Of a stretch of 32,339 nt of DNA, positions 13,976 to 23,600 are shown one piece after another (within the stretch, counting starts at the first letter, position 1; each line of letters begins with the position of its first letter). The stretch comes from Oscillospiraceae bacterium. Lineage in GTDB: Bacteria; Bacillota; Clostridia; Oscillospirales; Acutalibacteraceae. A program made the translations under genes and the position numbers. A model generated the notes under the pieces. The model made no database searches and was not told the DNA's origin. It saw only the letters and a list, made by a program, of their open reading frames with translations. The stretch is taken from assembly GCA_015066045.1 (NCBI GenBank), contig SVPD01000026.1, positions 1 to 32,339 of the forward strand, given 5' to 3'.

Positions 13976-15551
13976 CCGCTGTGACGGTCTCGCTCTGACC
14001 TATCCACATATTTTCGAATTTCTGACCTGAAATGCTTTCGAGTGCCGCCTTTTCCTCGGCAGTAACCTCGACAAAACCGTTTTCTTTCTTTTCCTTGATT
14101 TTTGCCTTGATGAAATCGAGCTTATCCTTAGTGAGATTATATCTCATAATGGAAAGGAAGGAAAGGAAAAGGAAGGCCATAGGAATGAGGGTAAAGCAGA
14201 TAGCCACACCGTTTACCGCTCTTTCGGTCTGCATAGCCGCATCCAGCTGGGTATCGTAGCCGAACCAGCGGAGAATATTACCTACACCGAAGCCTGCGAA
14301 GCCGCTTACGAACTTTTTCGTAAAGGTGGAGAAGGTGGAGATAACGCCCTCTCTTCTCTGTCCCGTAATAAGCTCATCCACGTCGGTGACATCGGGGAAG
14401 ATGTTATTCTGCACGCTCGCCATACCCGCAAGTCCGAGACCGTACATAAACTCAACGATGAACATTACAACCATATTACCGCTGTTTCTGGCAAGCCAGG
14501 CAAGGCCGAGAGCGGAAACTGCCACGGGCATAAAGACCTTGGCGGGAAGCTGCTTGTTTTTCTTGATAGAAAGCATATATGCAGGGAAGAAGCCGAGAGC
14601 CTCACCGATACCCTGAAGCATAATAATCATATTGTAGTCATTTTCCTGATGGTAAACCGTCTCGAGGAAATAGTACATACACTGAGAAACGAAGGATGAG
14701 CCGAGAAGCATAATGAAGCCGAAAAGGAAATACTGGCGGAAAACTCTGTTTCTGACCACATCCCTGTACTGACCGAAAAATTCGTGAAGGTCGAGCTTTT
14801 CGTTTACCTGCTCTGCAGAGCTTTCCTCACGGGTGCCCTTATAGGTAAAGATAAGCGGCAGGCTCGTCCAGAGACACAGAATGACGGACATAAGAGTAAA
14901 TCTGCCTCTGTGCTCAGGGCCGAAGGACGGAGTGACGAAAAGACCGTTTACACCGCCTAAAACGAAGGCAGCGACGAAGAAGGACGAATAGGAAGCCACG
15001 GCGTCCATAATAGTTTTGACACCGTTAAACTGGGTTCGCAGATGATAGGTCGGTGCTATACCCGGCAGCATAGCCGTGTGAGGCACCATAATCATAGTGC
15101 TGACTGTCTTATAAAACATATAGGCGAAGATGTAATAAATCATAACCTTATTACTCTGAGGTCCCTCCGCAGCGGAAAGGCCGAAGGAGTTCCACATAAG
15201 CAGGAAGGCTATCATAGCGGGAAGAACACCGAATTTCAGATAGGGGCGGTGTCTGCCGTCTTTATGCTTCGTTCTGTCGGTGATGATACCCATAACAGGA
15301 TCGGTGATAGCATCACAGATGCACGAGCAGAGAAGCACCGTGGCGTACTGGTCAGCCTGAAGTCCCTCTACCTTGGTAAGGAAGGGAAGCAGGAAATTAC
15401 CCATTACATAGGGGCCGCCGCCCGAAAAGAAAATAGCTGAATTATAAGCTACCATCGGCTTAAGCTTTGTTCCCGGCTCTACGCCGATAAGCTTTTTAAC
15501 CTTGCCGATGAAGGTGTTCTGACCGGTAAGGGGTGTTTTTTCTTCGTTCAT
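13971..15551 (-). CDS. GPH-family (glycoside-pentoside-hexuronide:cation) symporter
   Basis: 526 residues with about 12 membrane helices. The diagnostic loop CDAITDPVMGIITDRTKHKD with GRHRPYL follows helix 2, matching MelB/GPH transporters (D-x-x-T-D-P-x-x-G-x-x-x-D-R-T). A long hydrophilic C-terminal tail (about 485-526) is rich in Lys and Glu. GPH carriers import sugars or glycosides with Na+ or H+; the substrate cannot be read from sequence. The start codon lies 1 nt past the stop of the preceding gene, with its GAGGAGGAAAAG ribosome binding site inside that gene, so the two are translationally coupled. No glycosidase adjoins it, which is unusual for a dedicated sugar locus. Confidence 0.9.
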   Translation of the reverse strand: MNEEKTPLTGQNTFIGKVKKLIGVEPGTKLKPMVAYNSAIFFSGGGPYVMGNFLLPFLTKVEGLQADQYATVLLCSCICDAITDPVMGIITDRTKHKDGRHRPYLKFGVLPAMIAFLLMWNSFGLSAAEGPQSNKVMIYYIFAYMFYKTVSTMIMVPHTAMLPGIAPTYHLRTQFNGVKTIMDAVASYSSFFVAAFVLGGVNGLFVTPSFGPEHRGRFTLMSVILCLWTSLPLIFTYKGTREESSAEQVNEKLDLHEFFGQYRDVVRNRVFRQYFLFGFIMLLGSSFVSQCMYYFLETVYHQENDYNMIIMLQGIGEALGFFPAYMLSIKKNKQLPAKVFMPVAVSALGLAWLARNSGNMVVMFIVEFMYGLGLAGMASVQNNIFPDVTDVDELITGQRREGVISTFSTFTKKFVSGFAGFGVGNILRWFGYDTQLDAAMQTERAVNGVAICFTLIPMAFLFLSFLSIMRYNLTKDKLDFIKAKIKEKKENGFVEVTAEEKAALESISGQKFENMWIGQSETVTAE

Positions 15552-15552
15552 T

Positions 15553-16098
15553 TTACTTTTCCTCCTCTATTAAGTAGCCGCATATAAAGTCTGATTTGTG
15601 GGGTAAAAGCTCCGCTCTGGACGGATAGATGTAGGGGTAATCACGGTTATTATAGCGGTTATAAATCTTTATCCTGTAGCCTTCCTTCTGCACCGCCACG
15701 GTGTGAAGCCCTTTGAAGGGCTTATGCGGACACCAGAAGGAAAGAACCGCTACCCTCACACTGTCAAGACTGTCGAAAAAATCGTCATATCTCAAGGTCA
15801 TTCTGTACCTTATCCCTCTTCTTTTATAAAAAGAGCCCAGAAGATAAGGATTAGAGCCTAAAAGTCCCGAAAGAGCCTGACAGTAGGGATACATTTCGAG
15901 GCACACATCCTTAAGCGAGGATTTTTCCCCTCTTAAAACCATACTGTTATGCAGTGCTATCATCTCACATCCGTTATAGGACATAGGGAAAAAGCCGTAT
16001 TTCATCTTAGCCACCTCTCCGCAGCCCTGTCCGTTTATAACCTCATCATCGGGCAAGGGAACAGTAAGGTTATGCCTGTAATTATATTTTTGAAGCAT
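15553..16098 (-). CDS. Putative C39-like (papain-fold) cysteine peptidase
   Basis: 181 residues without a signal peptide. The pattern MSYNGCEMIALHNSMVLRGE (C44) fits the Cys-helix of C39-like peptidases (N-G-C-E-x-x-A-x-x-N). LHTVAVQKEG (H132) and IKIYNRYNN (N147 or N150) fit the His and Asn/Asp positions. Such small intracellular members are widespread in Firmicutes and their substrates are unknown. I place the start at ATG 16098, because the GGTGGGGGAG just before it is the ribosome binding site; the frame extends six codons upstream across it. It is the first gene of an operon with the GPH transporter. Confidence 0.6.
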   Translation of the reverse strand: MLQKYNYRHNLTVPLPDDEVINGQGCGEVAKMKYGFFPMSYNGCEMIALHNSMVLRGEKSSLKDVCLEMYPYCQALSGLLGSNPYLLGSFYKRRGIRYRMTLRYDDFFDSLDSVRVAVLSFWCPHKPFKGLHTVAVQKEGYRIKIYNRYNNRDYPYIYPSRAELLPHKSDFICGYLIEEEK

Positions 16099-16123
16099 TA
16101 CTCCCCCACCTTTCATTTCTGCT

Positions 16124-16152
16124 ATTGTAACACATATTTAACACATTTACAA
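16124..16152 (-). promoter_or_regulatory. Promoter of the peptidase-GPH transporter operon
   Basis: TTGTAA (16152-16147) and TACAAT (16129-16124) on the minus strand, 17 nt apart; the region contains a direct repeat TGTGTTAAATATGTGTTA. Confidence 0.6.
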
Positions 16153-16165
16153 TAATCAAAAGGAT

Positions 16166-16203
16166 TAAAAAACACCGTCGGAGCTTAAAATCTCCGACGG
16201 TGT
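16166..16203 (-). terminator. Terminator of the giant secreted-protein operon
   Basis: ACACCGTCGGAG and CTCCGACGGTGT form a perfect 12-bp stem, followed on the minus strand by TTTTTT, 14 nt after the stop of the PLD/phosphoesterase gene. Confidence 0.9.
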
Positions 16204-16216
16204 CTGCATTTAAGTC

Positions 16217-19200
16217 TTATTTAACCTTTACGCTCTTTACGGCACTCCATGCACCGTAAACCTTCTTTCCGCTGACAGAGGTATAAGCTCTTATTTTAAA
16301 GTAATAGGTTTTACCCTTTTTGAGCTCTTTTACCAAGGTAAATTTAGAGGTGCCCGTATTCACTGTAAGCTTTTTACTGCTTTTGAACTTTTCAGAGGCG
16401 GAATACTGCACCTGATAGCCCGAGGCTCCCTGTACGGGCTGCCAGTAAAGAGAAGCTCTGGAGGGACCTGCCGCTGCATTGGTGAATTTCACCTTGGCGG
16501 GTGCGGTGGAGGTGCTGACAGTGACGGAGGAGGTGGCATAGACTCTCTTTTTGCTTATGGTCTTGTATGCCGTTACCCTTACCTTATAGGCCGTTACCTT
16601 TGAAAGCTTTTTAAAGGTGACCTTGGTCTGCTTGGTAAGGTCCTTTTTGATAACCTTGCCCTTGGAATTGATAAGCTCTACCTTATAGCCGCTGGCTCCG
16701 GTTACCTTCTTCCAGCTCGCCTTAAGAGAGGTAACGGACGGGGTAACGGTGAGCTTTTTGGTTTTGGACGGAACGATGGTAAAGTTTTTTTTCTTGGTTC
16801 CGCTGTACTTACCCTTAAAGGTGACCTTGACGGTATATTTACCTGTCTTTTTTCTGCCCTCAGAATAGGCAACGGTATAATCCGTACCCTTTTTAAGCTT
16901 ATTACCCTTACTGTCAGTTACAGTCACTGAGGGAGTCTTCTTCTTTCCGTTATAGGTGTACTTGGTTTTGGAAAGCTTTACTGTTTTCGGTGAATAAACC
17001 TTTTCGGTTTTGCTTTCACCGCAGGAGGTACACACGTATTTGACCGAACCGTTTTTATCTGATGTGGCCTTGGTGCTGCTGACGGTGTCATAGGTATGCT
17101 TATGCTCATCCAGACTGATGGTAAACTGACTGAGCGGCGAGCCGTAGCAGTCCTTGGCTACAGAATAGTAGCGTACGGTAAGAGTGTCTCCGTCATCGGA
17201 GAAATAGAGCATAGCCACCATAGCCGTAGAACCGTTATTAAGGTCCACATACTGGGGATCGATAAGCATCTGGGTTACGGTGTTGCCGTTTTCGCCCTTA
17301 TCCTGACGGTAAACTATATGCTGCCAGGGATCGTGTCCGGAAAGCACCATAAGCACATTTTCGTGCTTTGAGAAGCACTTTTTCCACATATCGTCACCGT
17401 TCTGTGCATCGGTATAGCCTGTGTAATAGGTGGGAGGATAGCAGTCACCGTCATCGATAGTGGTGCCGTCACGGTACATATATGCGTGAGTTATCACGAT
17501 AACCTTATGGTCGGGATGCTTCTCGATTACCTTGTTTGCCCAGTTGAGCACAGCCTCACTCGGAGCGAAATCGAGAGTCATAATGAGATAGTCCGTACCC
17601 TGAACATTGAAATAACGGTAGGAATTGGTAAGGTCGCCCTTTACCTTTCCGCCCTCGGGGGTGTCCCCTTCTTTGGTCAGATAGACCGTTTTACCGTTCT
17701 GTGTGGTTTTGACAAGTCCGGGCTGACTTTTATCGGTGAGAGAAACCGTTCCCGATTTCATCATTCCGTCTACGGTCTTTTCATAAAAGCCGTTATGAAG
17801 ATTTCTGTTATAGTCATCCCAGTCGTCGTGATTTCCTCGGGTGAGAGCATAGGGGATTTTTCCGTTAAGCTTACTGATGTAGCCCGTAGCTCTCGACCAC
17901 TCGGTATCGGTACTGTCATCGGTAATGTCGCCTAAGCCGATAACATAGGAAATTTTCTGACTGTCCTTATTTTTGAGAAGCCAGTCATAGACAGCCTCCA
18001 TAGCCTCGGGATCCTTTTCGCACATAGTCTGTGTGTCACCGATTACTGCGAAGGAATATTCGTAATCCGTAACTGCCTTTACTTCCTTTTTGCTGAGCCA
18101 GAAATCCATATATTCCAGATCGTTTCCTTTGGTTGAAAGGTCAGCCCTCACACATTTTCCGCACTGTGTAAGGTCATAGGCTGCGAGCAGGTTTTTATCT
18201 GTATAGCTTATTCCGTCCTTGAAATCATTTGAGATTTCCTTAGCGGAGCGTACGTCTGACCACACGGCCACAGAGTACATTATGCCTCTGAAATAGGTGG
18301 CGTTACCGTTTCTGTGGTCACCGCCGATAACTGCATTGTGCTTTTCCTTAAAGGCTTTGATGGTGGAGGTTTTAAGCGTCTGTGCCAGCTTACCGTCCAC
18401 ATAGCAGTGCATTTTTTTGTTTGCCGTGTCGATGACAAAGGAAAGATGCACCTTTTCACCTGTGGCTACATTTACGTTTTTGAAAACATAAACATCCTGC
18501 TTGGAATAGTCTGCCTTGGCACGGATGGCCACACGGGGATTACCCGACTTATTGAGTGAAAATACCAGTGCGGGATCAAACATACCGTCACTGCCGAGAA
18601 GAGTAGTGGTGCCCGTAAGCAGGTCTGCCTCCACGGAGAAGGTAGCCTCAAAGGTAAGAGGCATGCTTTCGTATTTTTTGCTCAGTATGTACTGCTCATC
18701 CGTGCTGCATCTGAGACCGTCCGTATTATGGCAGTCTATGCATTTCACCACGGTGACTGTTACCGTATAAGAGTTTTTACCGTCGGTAACGGTTATTTTA
18801 GCCTTGCCTGTCTTATGAGCGGTAACCTTACCGTTTTTATCTACAGTGGCCACGCTTTCCTTAGCTGAGGACCATTTCAGACTGCTTTTTCCCGAGTAAA
18901 CCGCCTTCAGCTTATAGGTATCCCCTACCTCCAGAGCGATGTTCGGTGTTTCCACCATAAGCTCCTTATCAAGCATACCGTAGGAATACTTTTCACCCAT
19001 AATCTTATAAAAATTACCGCCGCTTGCATCGGTTTCGTTAATAACGAGCATAGAGTTTGTACGGTAGTTGAAGGCTATCATATAGAAGTTACAGGAGGTC
19101 AGAAGTGACACTCTGTGACGCTTGCCGTTCTCTACATAATTAAACATAAGGTCCTTTGAGTGAATACCCGAGCCGTCCTTGATGCTTCTGTAGCCGATTT

Positions 19201-20644
19201 CGCTGCCGAGAGAAAGTCTCTGTATTTCATCGGTATTGAAATCATCCACACGCAGAGAGATTTTATTTCTCGGATCGGGATTTTCGCAGAAGGCCTGCTC
19301 AAACATATCAGACATTCTCTCGCCTAAAAGGCAGTCACCGTAACCGAATTCGTTCCAGATAACCTCCACATAATCTGTGGATTTAGCGAGCTTTTCGGAG
19401 TATTTACAGATGGGGTTCGCATCGGTGTCCCATGCATCGGAGCCGCCGCCGAAGGGAGTAAAGTAAAGCTCGAAAACAGGATCGTTCTTTCCGCCGAGAT
19501 AAACAATCTGCTCATCCTTCGGTATCTGATTTTCCTTGCCGCTTTTAATGAGAGCTATCTGTTCATTGTTAGCCTCGTTCATATACTTACGAAGCTCAAA
19601 CATCTGCTCCTTACCGCTGTATTTTTTCATCAGCTGCATATAGTTATAGGTCACACGGTAAAGCTCACTGTGGTCGGAGATGATAACACCTGACTGTGAG
19701 CTGTTGTTACCGTTGGCACCGATGTAGTTATTCTCGTCCAGATTTGCACTGCCGAAGAAAACTGCATTTTTATGCTCCGTACCGTCGGTGGCAAGATAAT
19801 GAGAAGCGGTGGCACTCTTTACGTGCTGCATATCGCTGGTTTTATCCGTTACGTTCCAGCCTACCTTGACATAGTTAAGGTATTCGGAAACCTTCTTTCC
19901 GGGAGCGTACTTTTCATAGCAGTCACCCTCCATAGCCTGTGTGAAATAGGTGTAATGGCTGAGGTTTGACCTGCTTTTAAGCTTTTTGGTGGAGGGATTA
20001 TACTGACTTACACCGTAGGAATTAAGCTGGTTAATCATAGTAACCTCGATACCCATTCTGGCCGCCTCGGTAAGCATATAGGAGATACGCACGAAGCCGT
20101 GCTCGTCATAGTTGGTACCGTAAAGAGAACGCATATAGCCGTAGTATTTACTGGTGGGGATAACGCACACGGAGGCCGTTACCGAGGTTCTGTAGGAGGA
20201 GAAGGTAAGCTTCACATCCTCGGTGGGATGCTTACGCTTATACTGAATGCACTGATAAATCAGAAGTCCCATACCGTTATTAGGATCGCAGAGAGACTCG
20301 TTATGCACTCTGTAAAAGGCCTCAGCCGTTACCTTTTTGCCGTTTATATTGGCATAGGTGGTGGAGCCTAAGCCCTGAAAGTTTTCGGGGTTATTGGCTA
20401 CGGGCATTTTATCGTAATAGGGAGTGATTGAATGCTTGTTGTTCTGTTTGATGTTCTTTTCTATTTCGGGAAGAATGACATCGAAAAAGGGCTTCTCCTG
20501 ATCTATGGGATCTACATAGTGATCCTTGACAAAGGCATTGGTTTCACTGGGAAACGCCGACGCACCGAAGGAGACCGTGGCACAGAGGCTGAGCAGTATC
20601 CCTGTCAAAAGCAGAGCGCCGATTAAAGAAATTATTTTTTTCAT
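16217..20644 (-). CDS. Secreted multidomain protein: PLD-like, Big2, LamG-like, calcineurin-like phosphoesterase and FN3
   Basis: 1475 residues. A signal peptide covers 1-27. Residues about 110-560 are a two-lobed phospholipase-D-like domain: H274-V-K276 with GSAN at 298-301, and H495-S-K497-D498 with TSCN at 516-519. Then come Big2 (563-632), a LamG/concanavalin-like domain (663-812), and a metallophosphoesterase (862-1175) with D870-x-Q872, GD906, GNHD937-940, H1053 and GH1104...H1109. A CxxC motif (C1205/C1208), a beta domain (1221-1290) and two FN3 domains (about 1290-1475) follow. No sortase, SLH or other anchor is evident; the C terminus is very Lys-rich. It begins 18 nt after the giant beta-helix gene with GAGGTGATAT as ribosome binding site. 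Substrates could be phospholipids, nucleic acids or teichoic acids; not decidable here. Confidence 0.85.
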   Translation of the reverse strand: MKKIISLIGALLLTGILLSLCATVSFGASAFPSETNAFVKDHYVDPIDQEKPFFDVILPEIEKNIKQNNKHSITPYYDKMPVANNPENFQGLGSTTYANINGKKVTAEAFYRVHNESLCDPNNGMGLLIYQCIQYKRKHPTEDVKLTFSSYRTSVTASVCVIPTSKYYGYMRSLYGTNYDEHGFVRISYMLTEAARMGIEVTMINQLNSYGVSQYNPSTKKLKSRSNLSHYTYFTQAMEGDCYEKYAPGKKVSEYLNYVKVGWNVTDKTSDMQHVKSATASHYLATDGTEHKNAVFFGSANLDENNYIGANGNNSSQSGVIISDHSELYRVTYNYMQLMKKYSGKEQMFELRKYMNEANNEQIALIKSGKENQIPKDEQIVYLGGKNDPVFELYFTPFGGGSDAWDTDANPICKYSEKLAKSTDYVEVIWNEFGYGDCLLGERMSDMFEQAFCENPDPRNKISLRVDDFNTDEIQRLSLGSEIGYRSIKDGSGIHSKDLMFNYVENGKRHRVSLLTSCNFYMIAFNYRTNSMLVINETDASGGNFYKIMGEKYSYGMLDKELMVETPNIALEVGDTYKLKAVYSGKSSLKWSSAKESVATVDKNGKVTAHKTGKAKITVTDGKNSYTVTVTVVKCIDCHNTDGLRCSTDEQYILSKKYESMPLTFEATFSVEADLLTGTTTLLGSDGMFDPALVFSLNKSGNPRVAIRAKADYSKQDVYVFKNVNVATGEKVHLSFVIDTANKKMHCYVDGKLAQTLKTSTIKAFKEKHNAVIGGDHRNGNATYFRGIMYSVAVWSDVRSAKEISNDFKDGISYTDKNLLAAYDLTQCGKCVRADLSTKGNDLEYMDFWLSKKEVKAVTDYEYSFAVIGDTQTMCEKDPEAMEAVYDWLLKNKDSQKISYVIGLGDITDDSTDTEWSRATGYISKLNGKIPYALTRGNHDDWDDYNRNLHNGFYEKTVDGMMKSGTVSLTDKSQPGLVKTTQNGKTVYLTKEGDTPEGGKVKGDLTNSYRYFNVQGTDYLIMTLDFAPSEAVLNWANKVIEKHPDHKVIVITHAYMYRDGTTIDDGDCYPPTYYTGYTDAQNGDDMWKKCFSKHENVLMVLSGHDPWQHIVYRQDKGENGNTVTQMLIDPQYVDLNNGSTAMVAMLYFSDDGDTLTVRYYSVAKDCYGSPLSQFTISLDEHKHTYDTVSSTKATSDKNGSVKYVCTSCGESKTEKVYSPKTVKLSKTKYTYNGKKKTPSVTVTDSKGNKLKKGTDYTVAYSEGRKKTGKYTVKVTFKGKYSGTKKKNFTIVPSKTKKLTVTPSVTSLKASWKKVTGASGYKVELINSKGKVIKKDLTKQTKVTFKKLSKVTAYKVRVTAYKTISKKRVYATSSVTVSTSTAPAKVKFTNAAAGPSRASLYWQPVQGASGYQVQYSASEKFKSSKKLTVNTGTSKFTLVKELKKGKTYYFKIRAYTSVSGKKVYGAWSAVKSVKVK

Positions 20645-20662
20645 AATATCACCTCTCTGTTG

Positions 20663-23600
20663 TTACGGTAAGGTTACCATATTGAAGGTAATGCTTGTTC
20701 TGTTACCGCCGATGAGTGCTGTGGTGTACCAGGGAGCATCTTCGCCGTATGTGGTGTAAATACGGGGTGGATTGCCGTAGTTACTGTTATACAGGTAGAT
20801 GAAGTAGCTGTCCTTACCGCCGTTACCTGCGTTACCGCTTGCGTTCACATCACCGGTAATGTAAACTCTCGAATAGTTCGAGGTCACATAAATAGCGCCT
20901 CCGTTTGCCTTGGCCTTATTACCCGTGGCAGTGATGCCGTCAAATTTAGCGCAGCTGCTTGAACGGATTTCTACGGCTCCGCCCGTGGATTTGACTGATT
21001 CATTTCCCGTAAACGTGCAGTCGGTGAATACGATGTCAACCTTTTCGGGGCCTTCGGCAACAGTACAGTTGCCGTTTCTGATTTCTACGGCTCCTGCACC
21101 TTCGGTGGTAACAGTGTTTCCTTCAAAGCTGCAGTCATAGGCATTGATAATCAGCTTCGGGCTTGCTTCATCCGTGGAAATCGCACCGCCCTTTTTATAT
21201 GCCACATTATTTTTAAAGGTCGTACCGCTTACCGTAAGGCCGGTAGCGTTGGTTCCCTCATCGGAGGAATCGGCTACTACGATAGCACCGCCTACATCTC
21301 CTGTAGCACTGTTGCTGAGGAAAACGGTGTTTTCGGTTTCCATAACCGCTCCTGTGTCAAGATATACTGCACCGCCCGTGGGAGCACTGTTGCCCTCGAG
21401 CACGGTATTATCAGAAATCATAATCTTGCCCTTTTTATCCGAGAAGACGGCACCGCCCTTTTCCGTAGCAGTATTATTCTTTATGGTGCCCGATGTGACG
21501 GTTACCGTGCCTTTATCTGTGGACACATTGATGGCACCGCCCTTTTTGGCTGTGTTTGATTCGAGGGTGGTATTATCGATAACAAGCTTTCCGGATGAAC
21601 GGAAATCGATAGCACCGCCTAAATTTTTGGCCGTATTACCGCTCAGAACAGAGTCGGAAAGATTTACGTTAGAGCTGCTGCTGGAGTAAATCACACCGCC
21701 GTTATTATTTTTGTTTCCTGTGGCTGTAAGTGATGTAATGTCAAGTGTAGCCGTATTCGTGATGTAAATTACACCGCTGCCGTCAGCCTGAGCTATGTTA
21801 TTTGTAACGCTTACTCCGTCGAGGGTATAGGTGCCGTTGCCGCGGAAATCGAGAGCCGCACCTGTAGTTCCCTTATTGTTATTTATAACAGAATCGTCCT
21901 TTACGGTAACCTGTGCATTGGATGCGGTAATCGCACCGCCGTAATAGCCGGAGGTGTTTTCCTCGAGAGTTACACCTGAAAGCTCAAGGGTGTTATCGTT
22001 CGCATAAATAGCACCGCCGCCCTCGCCGGCTGCCGAGCTTGTTGCTCTGTTCTTTTTAATCACTGTGTCGGTAAGATATACCTCGCAGCTCGTTCTGAGG
22101 CTTATCGCACCGCCTGCTAAAGCAGTGTTGCCCTCGAAGAGTCCGTCTGTAGCGTTGACCACACCGGGAATATTAACCTTGTTTTCGCCTTCGCCACTGG
22201 TTTTATAGGTTACATAGATGGCACCGCCGTGATTTTCGGCAATATTTCCGATAAATTCATTTTCTCCGGTGAGGGTGACTGTACCAGCAGAGGTAGTCAG
22301 AGCACCGCCGTTACCGTTTTTACCGTTCGCATCCTTAGCTGCTTTATTTTCGCTGAATGTAACACCGCTCAAAGTGAGCTGACCGCCGTTATTATAGGCA
22401 GCACCGCCGATGATAGAGCTATTCTTTTCAAATACAGAGTCTGAAACGGTTACGGTGGCTGAGCTGAGATTAAGAGCACCGCCGTATACCGCACTGTTTT
22501 CCGCAAACAGAGAATTCTTTATTTCGCCTACGGTTCCCGTGCTCGTGAGAATAGCAGCACCGCTTTCTGCCGTGTTTCCTTTAGCCGTAATGCCTGTCAC
22601 GGTAAGTGTACCGCCTATCTGGTAAACGGAGCCGTTTGTACCCGTATTATTTTCGACGGTAATGTTTTCGAGAGTGGCTGAGGAGCCGTCTCTGAAGTAA
22701 AGGGCACCGCCCGTGATACCGCTATTGTTTCTGATAATGCTCTGTCCGTCGATTTTTACTGTGGATTTAACAGAATGAAGAGCACCGCCGTAATAATCTG
22801 TCTTGTTTTCAGCGAGAGTAACACCGCTTAAGGTAGCCGTACTGTTTTTAAGGAAGACTGCACCGCCGCCGATATTACTGTTTACCTCTCCTGAAATCTG
22901 AACAAAATCAGACTCATTTCCGCTAATCTGAGCTCCGCTGACCGTAAGCTTGGAGTTAGCCAAAGCGTAAATCACACCGCCTGAGCCGGCACTGTTTCCG
23001 GTATAGCTGCCGCCGCTGATGCTCACCGTAGCACCCGCCGCATCGAGTACACCGCCGAAGTCAGATGCAGTATTTAAAGTGGCTGTAACATTATTCAGTG
23101 TAGCCTTACCGTAACCTACATAGACAGCACCGCCGCCTTCAGCGTTACCGTCATTGCTTTCGTCGGTATAGCCCTCTACGGAGTTTTCAGTGAAGACAGT
23201 ACCGTCGAAGGTAGCCTCGCAGCCTGAACGGATGCTTACCGCACCGCCGCCGAGAGCCGTATTTTTACTGAATGTGCCGCCTGTAGCAATGAAATTACCG
23301 TTTGCATTTTCGGTCATTCCCTCGTCCTTGGTATAAACCACATAAACCGCACCGCCGTGATTTACGGCACTGTTGCCTGTAAATTCACAGGCTTCGTCTG
23401 CAGTGACAGATGCACCTACGACATCTGCCGCACCGCCGTTTAAGCCGGCAGTGTTATTACGGAATTTTACGTTACTGAGAGTGACCTCGGACTGATTGAA
23501 GTATGCCGCACCGCCGTTTGAAGCGGCACTGTTATTTTCCAGTGTAATATTTCTGATGTCTGCCGTACCCTTGTAGGTATTGACTACACCGCCGTTTGTG

